Shown here piece by piece: positions 45,325 to 55,900 of a DNA stretch of 64,000 bases. The notes below the pieces were generated by a model. The model had not been told where the DNA came from, ran no database searches, and worked only from the letters and a program-made list of their open reading frames with translations. The DNA is from JACDAE01 sp963744875. GTDB taxonomy: Bacteria > Chloroflexota > Ktedonobacteria > Ktedonobacterales > Ktedonobacteraceae. Position numbers and translations under genes: made by a program. The first letter of the stretch is position 1, and each line of letters starts with the position of its first letter. The stretch spans positions 372,001-436,000 of the forward strand of contig CAVUVQ010000010.1 in NCBI GenBank assembly GCA_963744875.1, written 5' to 3'.

Positions 45325-45650
45325 AAATCCTTCTACTTCCTCACTGCAAGAGTATCTCTGAGGTTTGAGTTATGGATACTTTACCATCTTCTTTGATCCA
45401 CTGCAATAAGAACCTTCTATCACTGTAGCATTGTGTGGAAGAACTGTCAATTTTGATTCCTACTACACTAATCCCTGAAGAATAGAATAAATATGTAATT
45501 ACCATCTCTATCTTTTCTGTAGCAAATGTGATACATTATTACCGTATCTGGCCTGCATACCTTTTACATGGAACAGTGAGATACAGGCAGCCATCAAGAG
45601 AAAGCGTACGTATAAGATTGCAACGGAAAATATAAAGGAGAAAGCACGGC
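45325..45650. other. Divergent spacer between the PIG-L gene and phoU
   Basis: This 326-nt AT-rich spacer must hold the promoters of both divergent genes. I see the AAAGGAG ribosome site of phoU at its end and no convincing hairpin, Pho box or -35/-10 pair. Confidence 0.5.
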
Positions 45651-46412
45651 ATGGCTAGGACCATTCTGGATAAGGAACTGCAAGCTCTGAATGAGCAGAT
45701 TATACGCCTGGGTTCTCTCGTTGACGAGGCGTTGGAACTGGCATTGGATGCTCTGGCGAAGGGCGATATTGCTGCCGCGAGCATGGTTATTGAGAACGAT
45801 AATTTAATTGATAGTTTACGTATGGCTATCGAAGAACATACAGTTCGTTTATTGACACTGCAGCAGCCTCTAGGTGGGCGCGATCTCCGTTATCTCACCT
45901 CATCACTCTCGATTGCGGGTGACCTTGAGCGTGCAGGTGATGGTGCAGCAGGCATAGCACAAATTATTCTGCGTATGACCCCTTTGCGTGATGGCAAATT
46001 ATCACAGATCAAAGTGGACGGTGATGGTGCTCCTGACGCGAGTGGGGAGATCACTGAAGCTTCGGTGACACGTGGCATGCTCGACCTGGGTAAAGAGGCA
46101 CGACGCGTCCTGCAAGGCACAATGAAGGCGTTCGCCAATCGAGATTCACGAGCGGCCCGCTATCTGCGTGAAGAGGATGATGTCGTGGATGTACGTTATC
46201 ACCTGGTACGTCACGATCTTATGGCAATGATGGCGGGTGCACGTGCGATACCGGCCTTGCAAAATGACTCTATGATTCTGCAACGCGTCACGTACCTGCT
46301 CTGGATCGCCCATAAGCTGGAACGCGTCTCCGATCATTGCACCAATATTTGTGAGCGCATCGTCTTCACAGAGGAGGGTGAGAACATTATCCATGAAGCA
46401 GATCCGGCATAG
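45651..46412 (+). CDS. phoU: PhoU-family phosphate signalling protein
   Basis: This 253-residue all-helical protein has two PhoU three-helix bundles. The first covers TILDKELQALNEQIIRLGSLVDEAL (shown in part) to DLRYLTSSLSIAGDLERAGD. The second includes LDLGKEARRVLQGTMKAF and LLWIAHKLERVSDHCTNICERIVF. Both contain the E..D..E/D metal-cluster pattern. An insertion of about 35 residues (QIKVDGDGAPDASGEITE) separates the bundles. It normally links the Pst transporter to the PhoR kinase; neither is in the window. It is a separate transcript before rplI. Confidence 0.88.
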   Translation: MARTILDKELQALNEQIIRLGSLVDEALELALDALAKGDIAAASMVIENDNLIDSLRMAIEEHTVRLLTLQQPLGGRDLRYLTSSLSIAGDLERAGDGAAGIAQIILRMTPLRDGKLSQIKVDGDGAPDASGEITEASVTRGMLDLGKEARRVLQGTMKAFANRDSRAARYLREEDDVVDVRYHLVRHDLMAMMAGARAIPALQNDSMILQRVTYLLWIAHKLERVSDHCTNICERIVFTEEGENIIHEADPA

Positions 46413-46511
46413 GTGGCTAGACAAAATTTCCCAGGTACGTTATAATGACACGCATATTCTTGCGTTAAGAGGAGGACGTGTCTTCGCCTCCTATGAGGAG
46501 TTTAATTTACA

Positions 46512-46976
46512 GTGAAAATCATTCTATTACAAGATGTTGAAGGTCTGGGAAAAGCTGGCGACTTAAAAGAGGTTGCCAACGGATACGCCCGTAACTATCT
46601 CGTGCCGCGCCGTCTGGCGGCTGGGGCGACACCAAGCTTGATCGCAAACCGCACTCAGCGCATTGCTGGTGAGCAGCGCCGGGTAGAGAAGCTGGCCGAG
46701 CAGAATAAACAACTGAGCGAGCGCTTGAACCAGGTAACACTTACGTTTAAAGCCCGCGTGGGTGGTCAGGGGCGTCTCTACGGCTCAATTACCAGTCAGG
46801 ACGTTGCCTCCGCTCTACGTGACGTTGAGAAAATTACCATTGACCGTCGTTCAATCGATATGTCAGAGCCGATCCGCACTCCGGGCACATTTACTATCCC
46901 GGTCAGGGTTGCCAGCGGATTAGAATCTAAACTTACCATCAATGTGGTTGGCGAAGCTGCTGCTGCACAGGTATAG
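46512..46976 (+). CDS. rplI: 50S ribosomal protein L9
   Basis: This 154-residue protein has the L9 N-terminal domain (MKIILLQDVEGLGKAGDLKE and VANGYARNYLVPRRLA), a long connecting helix and the C-terminal domain (GRLYGSITSQDVASAL). It binds 23S rRNA near the L1 stalk. It starts at GTG with GAGGAG upstream. The usual rpsF-ssb-rpsR genes are not adjacent; cax follows 36 nt later, so the two may share a transcript. Confidence 0.96.
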   Translation: MKIILLQDVEGLGKAGDLKEVANGYARNYLVPRRLAAGATPSLIANRTQRIAGEQRRVEKLAEQNKQLSERLNQVTLTFKARVGGQGRLYGSITSQDVASALRDVEKITIDRRSIDMSEPIRTPGTFTIPVRVASGLESKLTINVVGEAAAAQV

Positions 46977-47012
46977 ACTCTGTCAAACAATACTATATAG
47001 CCTGGAGATGCC

Positions 47013-48161
47013 ATGCCACGCATGCTCTATTATCTCCTACTTCTGGCCGTCGTAGCACCTGCTCTTTCTTTGATTGGGGGCGCAAAACTAGAGACGGCCA
47101 TTTTTATTTTTTCCGCGTTAAGTCTAATCCCGCTTGCTGCCGTAATTGGTCATGCCACCGAAGCCCTTGAGTACTACGTTGGCCCGGTTGCTGGTGGATT
47201 GCTCAACGCGACCTTTGGCAACGCGCCAGAATTGATTATTGGGATCTTTGCACTCAACAATGGCTTGATCGCTGTCGTTAAAGCTTCAATTACAGGGTCC
47301 ATCATTTCCAATTCACTGCTAGTTCTAGGTGGCTCTCTGGCTGTTGGCGGGTGGCGCTGGGGTCGGCAGTTCTTTAGCTATCGTAATGCTGGTCAATACG
47401 CTGCAATGATGGTCCTGGCAATCGCTGGCCTGCTTATTCCCTATATCGCCAGCATAGCAATTACTGATAAAGGGCGCATGCAATCTATCAGTATTGGTGT
47501 TTCAATCATTTTGCTCTGCGTCTATATCCTCTATCTGGGCCTGAACGTTTTCCATATTCGAGCAACACGGCGTAATCCACGTCACGCTCGCAAACGCTCA
47601 GTAGCGACACGCCAACTCCCCGACTGGGATAACGACGACGAAGTTTCCCCCATCACTGGTGGTGTTGACCCGCGTGAGACGCAGGAGAGTGTGCGCCCAC
47701 CGAGTGTATGGTCGCTAATACTGATGTTAGTGATCACAATGGTGGGTACAACATGGAATAGCGAACTACTGGTGGGCGCAATAGTGCCGGTTGCCAGGCA
47801 GATTGGCTGGTCACCTGTTTTCATCGGACTGGTGATTCTGCCTATTATTGGGAACGCCGCTGAACATTACAGTTCTCTGATCGTAGCTTATAAAGATCGT
47901 ATTGAGCTGAGCATGGCGATCGCCGCTGGTTCTTCGATCCAGGTTGCAACATTTGTAGCGCCTCTACTTGTTTTGATCAGCCTCCACTTTGCCGCACCAC
48001 TCGATCTCGTCTTCCAGCCACTGGAACTGGTCGTGCTCACGCTGGCAACGCTTCTCTTCGCTGTAGTGAGCTGGTATGGCGAGACGACCTGGCTGGCTGG
48101 CATGCAATTAATTGCCGTGTATATTATGGCATGTGTCGTGTTTTTTCTGTTGCCAAAGTGA
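47013..48161 (+). CDS. cax: Calcium/proton exchanger (CAX)
   Basis: This 382-residue CaCA-superfamily antiporter has about 11 helices in two inverted halves. The alpha-1 motif is in GGLLNATFGNAPELIIGIFA and the alpha-2 motif in LPIIGNAAEHYSSLIVA. Both keep the Glu and Asn residues that bind Ca2+. The acidic loop between halves (DWDNDDEVSPITGGVDP) is cytoplasmic. It exports Ca2+ in exchange for H+. CTGGAG precedes the ATG. Its stop codon directly abuts that of the convergent menE, leaving no spacer. Confidence 0.93.
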   Translation: MPRMLYYLLLLAVVAPALSLIGGAKLETAIFIFSALSLIPLAAVIGHATEALEYYVGPVAGGLLNATFGNAPELIIGIFALNNGLIAVVKASITGSIISNSLLVLGGSLAVGGWRWGRQFFSYRNAGQYAAMMVLAIAGLLIPYIASIAITDKGRMQSISIGVSIILLCVYILYLGLNVFHIRATRRNPRHARKRSVATRQLPDWDNDDEVSPITGGVDPRETQESVRPPSVWSLILMLVITMVGTTWNSELLVGAIVPVARQIGWSPVFIGLVILPIIGNAAEHYSSLIVAYKDRIELSMAIAAGSSIQVATFVAPLLVLISLHFAAPLDLVFQPLELVVLTLATLLFAVVSWYGETTWLAGMQLIAVYIMACVVFFLLPK

Positions 48162-49679
48162 TCATGCTAATAATTTACGTAATTCGCGCCGTAAAAGCTT
48201 GCCCGCAGAATTGCGTGGAAGAGCATCGACAAAATAAATGGCATGCGGCAATTTATAACGGGCTAGATGTTGATCTGCATACGCTAGAATTTTCTCAGCA
48301 TCGGCAGCACTACCAGGGCGCAGATGGATAAAGGCTACAGGGACCTGCCCCCACTGAGGATCGTCCTGGCCGCATACGCCAGCCTCCTCAACATCCGGGT
48401 ATCCCATGAGTACCGACTCGATCTCGGCAGGATAAACGTTTTCACCACCGGAGATGATAAGGTCGTTACGTCGATCCAAAACATAGAGATAACCCTCAGC
48501 ATCGAGATAGCCAATATCACCGGTTGAAAACCAGCCATCACGAAACGCCGAACGCGTGGCCTCTGGTCGATCCGCATAACCAGGAGTGATCGTCGGACCC
48601 TTCAGATAAATAGTGCCCGGCTCATCAGGCAGGGCTGGACGATTCTCATTCATAATACGTAATTGAACGGGCAAGAGTGGACGACCAGCCGAACCAAGTT
48701 TGCGTAGAGAATCAACTGGCGCGAGCGTCACGGCCTGAGAACAGGCTTCCGTCAAACCATAACTCTGCGCAACAGGGATCGCCCGATGCGCACAATCCTC
48801 AAGCAAGGCACGCGGCGCTGGACCACCGCCCAGGAGCACACAACGTAAACTCGCAGGATAACGAGCATCCTTCTGCCCCTGATCGAGACTGACCAGCATA
48901 CGCTGAAGCATGGTCGCAACAACCGAGACAATGGTCACACCATCCTCACGAATAGACCTGTTGACAGCAATAGGATCAAATTTCTCCTGCACAATCACGC
49001 CAATACCATAGATAACGCTGCGCATGAGGATGGAGAGGCCCCCGATATGGAAAAATGGCATGCATGCCAGCCAGCAATCGTCGGGCTGATGACCCAGGTT
49101 GAGTGCCGAGCCAATGGCGTTCCACCACTGCATTCCATAGGTAATAAGCACACCTTTAGGATACCCGGTTGTGCCAGAAGTATACATAATGGCCTGTGTG
49201 GCATTCAAATCAATCAATGGTTGCAAAGGAACAGCAATTTCATCAACATCGTGCAGAAACACATCGGCATTGTCGGATGAGGTAAGCAACGTCGTATGGG
49301 ACAGGTGTGGGAGCACTTGCTGTATCTCCAGGGAGTTCGCCACGTGATACTCATCACTTATAAGCAGTGTGGCGTTCACGTCCTGCAATTGCCAGCAAAG
49401 TTCGTCAAGCGTCAGGCGTGTATTGAGTGGGACGAGAATAGCTCCCAGGCGCGTTAGTGCATGGACGCAGGTGACATAAGGCAACCCATTTGTCGCCAGT
49501 AGAGCAACGCGGCTTCCCACTCGCACCCCAAGGGTCGCCAACTGATGCGCAAGATGCGTTACCTGCTGCTCCAGAGTGATGAAGGTCCAGCGAACATCTT
49601 TATAGCGAACTGCAAGGCGCTGAGGGAAGTTTTCGGAGCAGCGTATAAGCCAGTTTGGTAACAAGGTATCAGATGTCAT
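48162..49679 (-). CDS. menE: o-succinylbenzoate-CoA ligase
   Basis: This 505-residue ANL-superfamily enzyme activates o-succinylbenzoate to its CoA thioester in menaquinone synthesis. The AMP-binding P-loop is IMYTSGTTGYPKGVL (~residue 165). Later motifs are QSYGLTEACSQ (A5), GWFSTGDIGYLDAEGYLYVLDRR in parts, and the C-terminal lysine motif PRNSAGKLLRREL. It overlaps menC by 4 nt (ATGA), so the two are translationally coupled. The substrate call rests on menC and the nearby men genes. Confidence 0.92.
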   Translation of the reverse strand: MTSDTLLPNWLIRCSENFPQRLAVRYKDVRWTFITLEQQVTHLAHQLATLGVRVGSRVALLATNGLPYVTCVHALTRLGAILVPLNTRLTLDELCWQLQDVNATLLISDEYHVANSLEIQQVLPHLSHTTLLTSSDNADVFLHDVDEIAVPLQPLIDLNATQAIMYTSGTTGYPKGVLITYGMQWWNAIGSALNLGHQPDDCWLACMPFFHIGGLSILMRSVIYGIGVIVQEKFDPIAVNRSIREDGVTIVSVVATMLQRMLVSLDQGQKDARYPASLRCVLLGGGPAPRALLEDCAHRAIPVAQSYGLTEACSQAVTLAPVDSLRKLGSAGRPLLPVQLRIMNENRPALPDEPGTIYLKGPTITPGYADRPEATRSAFRDGWFSTGDIGYLDAEGYLYVLDRRNDLIISGGENVYPAEIESVLMGYPDVEEAGVCGQDDPQWGQVPVAFIHLRPGSAADAEKILAYADQHLARYKLPHAIYFVDALPRNSAGKLLRRELRKLLA

Positions 49680-50860
49680 ACAGAGTCTTTTCTAGTATTT
49701 GTATAATGAGCAAGAGCATCCCTATCCAGACGAATACCCAGGCCAGGACCCTCTGGCACGGCAAGAAAGCCATGATCCAGTGGCAGGTCATCGATCAACA
49801 AATCATCAGCGAGCATGTGAAGCGTGGCAAGACCACATTCCAGCGTGACTTCTGGTGAGGCGGCTGCAAGATGAAGTGCGCCTGCAAGACCAATGCCAGC
49901 CTCAAGAGTGCTGGTAATAACACATTGTACCCCATGCTGAGTGGCCTCGGAAATAATCTGTCTTCCCACACGCAAGCCACCTGCGAGCTGCGGTTTAATA
50001 ATCAGAACCGCAGCGGCGTCGTGAGCAAGCACGCGACGAGCACTTTCCAGATCATAGATAGCTTCATCGGCGGCTATGGGTACAGGAACATTATAGCGCA
50101 ATATGTACATCCCATCCAGGTCTCCAGCGGGTAGAGGCTGCTCAACATACTGAATAGCGTATGGTGTACATTGCGAAAGGATCGCGATAGACTCAGCAAG
50201 AGTCCAGCCTGCGTTGGCATCGAGGCGCAAATGCATATCTGGTCCGATAGCGGCTCGAACAGCCGCAATGCGCTCAATTTCTGCTTCTGGGCGAGCGCCT
50301 CCGACTTTGAGCTTGATACAAGAATAACCTGCGTGCATAGCATCCTGTGCACGAGCGACCGTGTTTTCTATTGACAGAGTTCCAATCGTAGCATTAACCG
50401 GTACCGTAGTATTTCCCTGAGCAGGGTAAGCACAAGGCCCCCTCCACCCGTCCACTCCGCCCCTTACCCCTACTGTTGGGGGCATTCTTTCGTGATTCAG
50501 CACGTCCATCACGTTACATCCCATGGACTTTCCTATGACATCTAATAAGGCACTCTCCAGGCCACAGAGCGTAGTAGGAGGAAGTCCTGTTGGGGCAGTA
50601 TACAAAAAATTGAGTGCATCTAGAAGTTCCCAGCCGAGGAGTTGTGAAGATAAGAGAGGTAGAGGTGCGAGGGCAGTAGGGAGATCATCTCCAGCGAACT
50701 CTGGCATAGGAGCAATTTCTCCCACACCAATGAGGTCATCGTCAGTAATGATCTCGACGATAGCACCTTGACGGGTGTTCAGGGTGCCATGTGCAGTTGT
50801 AAAGTTGGTGCGAAACGGAATGCGATAAGGGGACCAGCGCATATGTTTGATGTGTTGCAT
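49676..50860 (-). CDS. menC: o-succinylbenzoate synthase with in-frame repeat insertion
   Basis: This 394-residue enolase-superfamily enzyme dehydrates SHCHC to o-succinylbenzoate. The catalytic Lys pair is in CIKLKVGG; metal ligands are in LRLDANAGW, VEQPLPAGD and ADEA; the second Lys is in LIIKPQLAGG. Between NVMDVLNHE and VPVNATIG, where homologues have only a short turn, there is an extra stretch of about 28 residues (RMPPTVGVRGGVDGWRG and PCAYPAQGN). It is encoded by a repeat shared with menD. The ATG follows the upstream kinase stop by 2 nt, and the gene overlaps menE by 4 nt. Confidence 0.92.
   Translation of the reverse strand: MQHIKHMRWSPYRIPFRTNFTTAHGTLNTRQGAIVEIITDDDLIGVGEIAPMPEFAGDDLPTALAPLPLLSSQLLGWELLDALNFLYTAPTGLPPTTLCGLESALLDVIGKSMGCNVMDVLNHERMPPTVGVRGGVDGWRGPCAYPAQGNTTVPVNATIGTLSIENTVARAQDAMHAGYSCIKLKVGGARPEAEIERIAAVRAAIGPDMHLRLDANAGWTLAESIAILSQCTPYAIQYVEQPLPAGDLDGMYILRYNVPVPIAADEAIYDLESARRVLAHDAAAVLIIKPQLAGGLRVGRQIISEATQHGVQCVITSTLEAGIGLAGALHLAAASPEVTLECGLATLHMLADDLLIDDLPLDHGFLAVPEGPGLGIRLDRDALAHYTNTRKDSV
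50424..50473 (-). repeat. 50-bp in-frame repeat inside menC
   Basis: Plus-strand GGGTAAGCACAAGGCCCC ... CCGCCCCTTACCCCTAC matches 59428-59476 inside menD over most of its length. Read in the menC frame it encodes VGVRGGVDGWRGPCAYP. It adds residues without breaking the frame. Confidence 0.85.
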
Positions 50861-50862
50861 AA

Positions 50863-52131
50863 TTATTTCACAGATATTTCAGATTGGATAGCAGGCAAGG
50901 CCACGCAAAAGCAACTTCCTTCGCCTGCGATACCGGAACTTTCGACCCAGATGTGTCCGCCCATCGCCTCAACAAATTGGCGGCAGGTATAGAGTCCCAA
51001 TCCTGTTCCACGCACGGGACCGGTCATATCCTGAGGAAGACGCGCAAATTTCTCAAAGAGCAAAACGATCTGCTCAGATGGAATGCCCTTTCCTTCATCT
51101 TTCACGGACAAACATACTTCCGGCGACTCACCTGATGCATCATAATTAGCCCAGATATGGACAGTCGTCTGTCTGGGTGCATACTTACAGGCATTAGAAA
51201 GCAAGTTACGCAGGATATGGAACAGAAAGCGTCTATCGGCCCGGGCCATAATGCTGGCAGGAATTTCAACACTGAAGGTGAAATCCTGCAAGTCACGAGG
51301 ATTCCATTTCGCAAGAACCTCCTGTGTGATCTGTACGAGTGAAATGTTCTCGTAAGAAGGGACAATCTTGCCTGCAGTAAATTGGGCTGCATCGAGCAGA
51401 TTGGTAATCAGTTCATTAAGTTCCTGGGTAGCTTCCAACGCTTTATGCATATAATGTAGCTGTTTATCTTCATTGAGTTGCTCGTGATATGTTAATAACA
51501 GTTCCAAGTATCCTGAAACCGTGACTAATGGGGTACTTAATTCGTGGTTTACATGTGCCAGAAAAAGATTCTTTTGTTGATTCAGTTGCAATTCATGCTC
51601 GTAGGCCAGTGTGATGCGTCTTTTAGCATCCTGAGCTTCCCTCTTACTCTCGTAAGCAAGCATTTTCTCGTGCTCAGCCATTATAACTTGTTGCCGGGAT
51701 GCCACTACCATATCAAAGGCCTGGCGTAGTACGCAGGTAATAGAGCCAACAATAAGACCAAATATGGAACCAATGCATGCTCCAAATAGATTTGAATTGC
51801 TTGAGATGCTAGCTGCAAAAAGGAGGCAATTTATGAGGTAGATTATAATCCCTATAGAGAGTACATTGATAAGCAAACCACGATATTTGAAGAGCCAGGA
51901 ACCCGCCAGAACTGGCAAAATCGGCAGCACTGCTATCGTTGCATTATGCGTCATCGAAAAAAATAGAGCATAAAGCCCCCCAGAGATGAACAACGTCCCT
52001 ATACAGATAGAGAGTCGGATCTGGAATGAACCGGTAGTTATACTCAGTGACCAGTATTTTAAAGCATGCATCCACTTGCTCTCCTCATGTTGTGGCAAAT
52101 GAGTAGACGAGGCAGGCATCATTTTCAGCAT
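50863..52131 (-). CDS. Membrane sensor histidine kinase coupled to menC
   Basis: This 422-residue kinase has about four N-terminal membrane helices (residues ~35-140) and no clear outer domain. A coiled coil leads to the HisKA His in VNHELSTPLVTV (~207). The ATPase domain has LLSNACKYAPRQ, VKDEGKGIPSEQ and GTGLGLYTCRQF. It lies 3 nt after a receiver protein and 2 nt before menC, so it is probably cotranscribed with both. It may sense membrane or quinone state, but that is inferred from position only. Confidence 0.87.
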   Translation of the reverse strand: MLKMMPASSTHLPQHEESKWMHALKYWSLSITTGSFQIRLSICIGTLFISGGLYALFFSMTHNATIAVLPILPVLAGSWLFKYRGLLINVLSIGIIIYLINCLLFAASISSNSNLFGACIGSIFGLIVGSITCVLRQAFDMVVASRQQVIMAEHEKMLAYESKREAQDAKRRITLAYEHELQLNQQKNLFLAHVNHELSTPLVTVSGYLELLLTYHEQLNEDKQLHYMHKALEATQELNELITNLLDAAQFTAGKIVPSYENISLVQITQEVLAKWNPRDLQDFTFSVEIPASIMARADRRFLFHILRNLLSNACKYAPRQTTVHIWANYDASGESPEVCLSVKDEGKGIPSEQIVLLFEKFARLPQDMTGPVRGTGLGLYTCRQFVEAMGGHIWVESSGIAGEGSCFCVALPAIQSEISVK

Positions 52132-52134
52132 ATG

Positions 52135-52533
52135 TTAAGAAACGGGTGGGGATACTTTTTGAGTCAAGGTATTGGCGGACTCGAGAGCTAGTAATAACTC
52201 ATTCAAGGCGAAAGGCTTCTTGAGGATAGTCAAGGTAGGAAACTTGAGACGGATCGAATCTAGTGTTGATGCTGGCAATGCTGAAATCACGATGACAGGT
52301 AGATCCACAAAACGCTCTTGTATTTGCAGAATAACTTGACTTCCAGCCAGATCGGGCAGCAAGATATCAACAATTATAGCGTCAAATAGACGGATAGGAG
52401 GTTCACTACGGAACAAGGTCATGAGCAAATCCCAGGGATTATTGTATATAGATACTTCATGTCCAGTTAACTCTAGTAATTCTCGCAGCACCCCACATAT
52501 AGCAGGATCGTCATCAAGGATACCTATTCTCAT
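52135..52533 (-). CDS. Single-domain response regulator (receiver only)
   Basis: This 132-residue receiver domain has the acidic pocket ILDDDPAICG, the phosphorylated Asp in AIIVDILLPDLAG (~54), the Ser in VIVISALP and the Lys in LKKPFALNE. No DNA-binding or enzyme domain is fused. It precedes the histidine kinase by 3 nt and is probably its partner. The output must be by protein contact or phosphorelay. It is the first gene of the RR-HK-menC-menE run. Confidence 0.88.
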   Translation of the reverse strand: MRIGILDDDPAICGVLRELLELTGHEVSIYNNPWDLLMTLFRSEPPIRLFDAIIVDILLPDLAGSQVILQIQERFVDLPVIVISALPASTLDSIRLKFPTLTILKKPFALNELLLALESANTLTQKVSPPVS

Positions 52534-52931
52534 CGTTTCCTCTTCTCTATATTATAGAACTGAAAATATTATAGTGCTGAAAGAACCCCTTGAGGGCATT
52601 AGACAAAGCTTATCGTATGTCTTCCTATTTTACTAAATGCTTCTTCGTGAATAATCGCATTCTTTAATTTTCTAGAAGTTTTTACTATCCTTCTCGCACT
52701 GCTTCCTTCTTAAAAGAGTAGCATGATTGTCCATAGATGTCAATATAAATGGTAAAAAAACGGGTATGGGCCTTATGAAAATGTACAGAATTAAAAGCCT
52801 TATATTCCCATAAAGTCTATGACGATGACGGCGCGTAGTATACATGGTATGATAGGCACAACGCTCATTTTACATCTGTACCATAATTGGTATTAGCGTA
52901 TTTAGTGTCTAGAAAAGAGGCCTGCAGGTTT
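52534..52931. other. Spacer between the receiver gene and the FtsX permease
   Basis: This 398-nt AT-rich divergent spacer probably holds both promoters. TGGTATGAT (52845-52853) resembles an extended -10 element for the permease. I see no gene or strong hairpin. Confidence 0.45.
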
Positions 52932-55900
52932 ATGCAAGAAGCAAAAAAATCTCGACGAGGGAAGCGCTTTTCCATGTCATCCATTATTACATTAGCATTC
53001 TGGCGCTTGCGTCAAACATGGTTTCTCTTACTTATTACCACTATGGGTATAATCGCGGCGGTAATCATTGTTTGTGCAGTTCCACTCTTCTCAGATGTCA
53101 TGACAACTGCCGGATTACATAATTCATTGCGGGAAGATCCCTATGCCTCTGAGTTCGAGGTTGATGCTATTACGCAAGGCATCTCGACTCCGATTGTACA
53201 GAATGTCCATGGGCAGATCGCCACTCTGTTTCAGCAAAACCTGGGCCCTCTAGTATCTCCCTCCCAGTATCTACTGCAATCATCAGATTTTGCGTTTGCA
53301 TCCCTCTCTAATCAAAGGCAATTGAGTGCCTTTGCAACATCGATGCAACAGGCGAAGTCACATCTCACACATATTCAAGGTCGTGTGCCTGCTTTGACAA
53401 GCGATCCTGGGCGCAGTGTTGAGATCATGCTGAGCAGTGAAAGTGCTAAGCTCATGAAAGTCAAAGTGGGTTCAACCTTGCAACTGACCTGGAGCTATTT
53501 TACTACCCAGGAAGGTGCTGCCAACCAGCCTCAATCGATCCACATCCTTCCTATTAAGGCGCATATCGTTGGCCTCTTTGACATAGGTGCTGGGGATATT
53601 ACGTATTGGCATGGTGAGAATTTTCTGCACCTCGCGCTCCCTTATGGCAAAATAACCCAATTCACTTACAAGATATTGCTAGCCGATAATGCATTGCTGG
53701 CTCTCTCGGATTCTACACGCGCCCTCACTCATTCTGACGCTACGTATTCCGCCTCATATGGCTATTCATTGCACTGGTACTATCGTCTGGATGTAACGCA
53801 TAGTACAATCAACAATCTGGACGATCTGATCAATCAGACCTCTAATCTCCAGTCAGCATTTTCGACGCAATATTCGGATATTTCGCCGGGCGTTTTTCGC
53901 GGGCCGCTCAGCTATCCCTATTTGACAAAAGTCGAACTTTCCAGTGAGCTACTTAATGTGGCTGACACGCCGGGCATTCTGGAAAATTTTAGCAGCCGTT
54001 ATGATGTCTCGCGCATTCCCGTCCTTGTGTTGACCATGCAGATCATCGCATTGATCCTTTTCTTTGTGAGTTTGATGACAAATCTACTCATTGATCGGCA
54101 AACGAATGCGCTGGTTCTGTTACGTAGCCGAGGGGCCAGTAGCGGGCAGGTATTCGGGACGCTTCTGATCCAGAGCTTATTGTTAGGTATCCTTTCCATA
54201 GTCATTGGATTACCGCTCACCGTATTGACAGTATTGGCTCTGGCACGCGCTCTGCTACCCTCTACCCAACAGGATGCCCTTCTCCTGATTACCAGCAATC
54301 CGGTGCAGGCAACATTGAACCTGGTCATTTATGGGGTTTCAATTGTGCTCGCAGTCATATTGACTATGAGCATCTCACACTTCCTGATCGCACGTATGGA
54401 TGTGCTCGCCATGCGGCGGGAACAGACGCGTACGCAGAAACGTCCATTGTGGCAACGCATGAACCTGGATGTCATTGCAGGCGTCGTCGCACTGGTGGGC
54501 TATGGTATCTCGTTGTATCTAACGGGATTGGGTTCTGTGCTGCAGGGGGATGCAAAGGCATTAATCACGACGCCACTTTCGATCATCGCGCCATTCTTCC
54601 TGGTGATTGGCTGTATGTTGCTGTTTTTGCGCGTTTTTCCGCTCCTTCTACGGCTGGCGTCACACATCGCGGGTCGGGGGCGAGGTGCAGTCTCTATGCT
54701 GGCATTCGCGCAGGTGTCGCGCTCACCACGTCAGCCGCTACGGATGACCATGCTTCTCGCACTCTCGATCGCCTTTACGCTATTCACCCTGGTCTATATG
54801 GCAACGCAGACGCAACATATTCAGGATATCGTCACCTATCAAGCGGGTGTGGATTTTGGTGGTGACATCTCAAACATCGCAAGTTCCAATAGTAATACGG
54901 TAAGTAACGCAAATTCGCATGATCCGACATCACTTATACAGCGCTACAGCGTAATTCCGGGTGTCGTTTCCGCCTCTGCTGGCTTTATAGGTCAGGGTAC
55001 TGCAGGTAACGCGGCGCTCCCGATAGTGCTTCGCGCGGTTGATGCCAATAGTTTTGGGAATACAGTGCTCTGGTCTTCGGATAAAGATCGTCAGACGGCA
55101 AATAGTTTGCTCAGAGATATGGCGAGCAGGCAACAGAGTGCTGTCAAAAATGTGCTTATTCCTGCAATTATTGATACTACTACACTGCAGAGGTTGCATC
55201 TGAGGGTCGGGTCACAATTCAAATTGAAAGTAGACAATCAGGTTGTTAATACTGTGCAGTGCGTTGTAGTGGGCAGTGTGAGCCATATTCCGACAGTCAA
55301 TGATCGCACAGCTCAATTTGGCACACAGGGATTTATGAGCGTTGGAGGTATTCTCGTTGATTACCTGACATACGTTAACGTCAATCTACAGGTAGCAAAA
55401 GCCAGTGGAGTCTCTTCCTTTGGGCAGTTGGATATCCCAACGATCAATCATGTCTGGCTACACTCACGAGATGACACTGCATCGCTTAACAGTATTCGCA
55501 CGAGCATTAAGCAACCCGGCCTGCTCCTGCAGAATATCGTGGATCGTCGAGCTTTGCTTGCCACGCTCAATGCAGATCCTTCATACCTTATTCTGAGTGG
55601 GCTACTTAGGATTGGCACAGTGACGGCTCTGCTGCTGGCTCTGGTTGGAAATTTGCTCGCTTCCTGGCTGACGGCTCGTACGCGTCTAAGCAATTTTGCG
55701 GTCATGCGTGCTCTTGGGACCTCACCGACACGCATCGCCAGCATCCTGATATGGGAGCAAGGGATTGTCTATACGATTGGTTTATTACTGGGTGTAGCAT
55801 TTGGGACCCTGCTCTCCATAACTGTGATCCCTTCGCTCACGCTTTCCAATATCAATAATAATCTGAGCAACAGCCAATTTTTCGACCTGCAAACTGCATT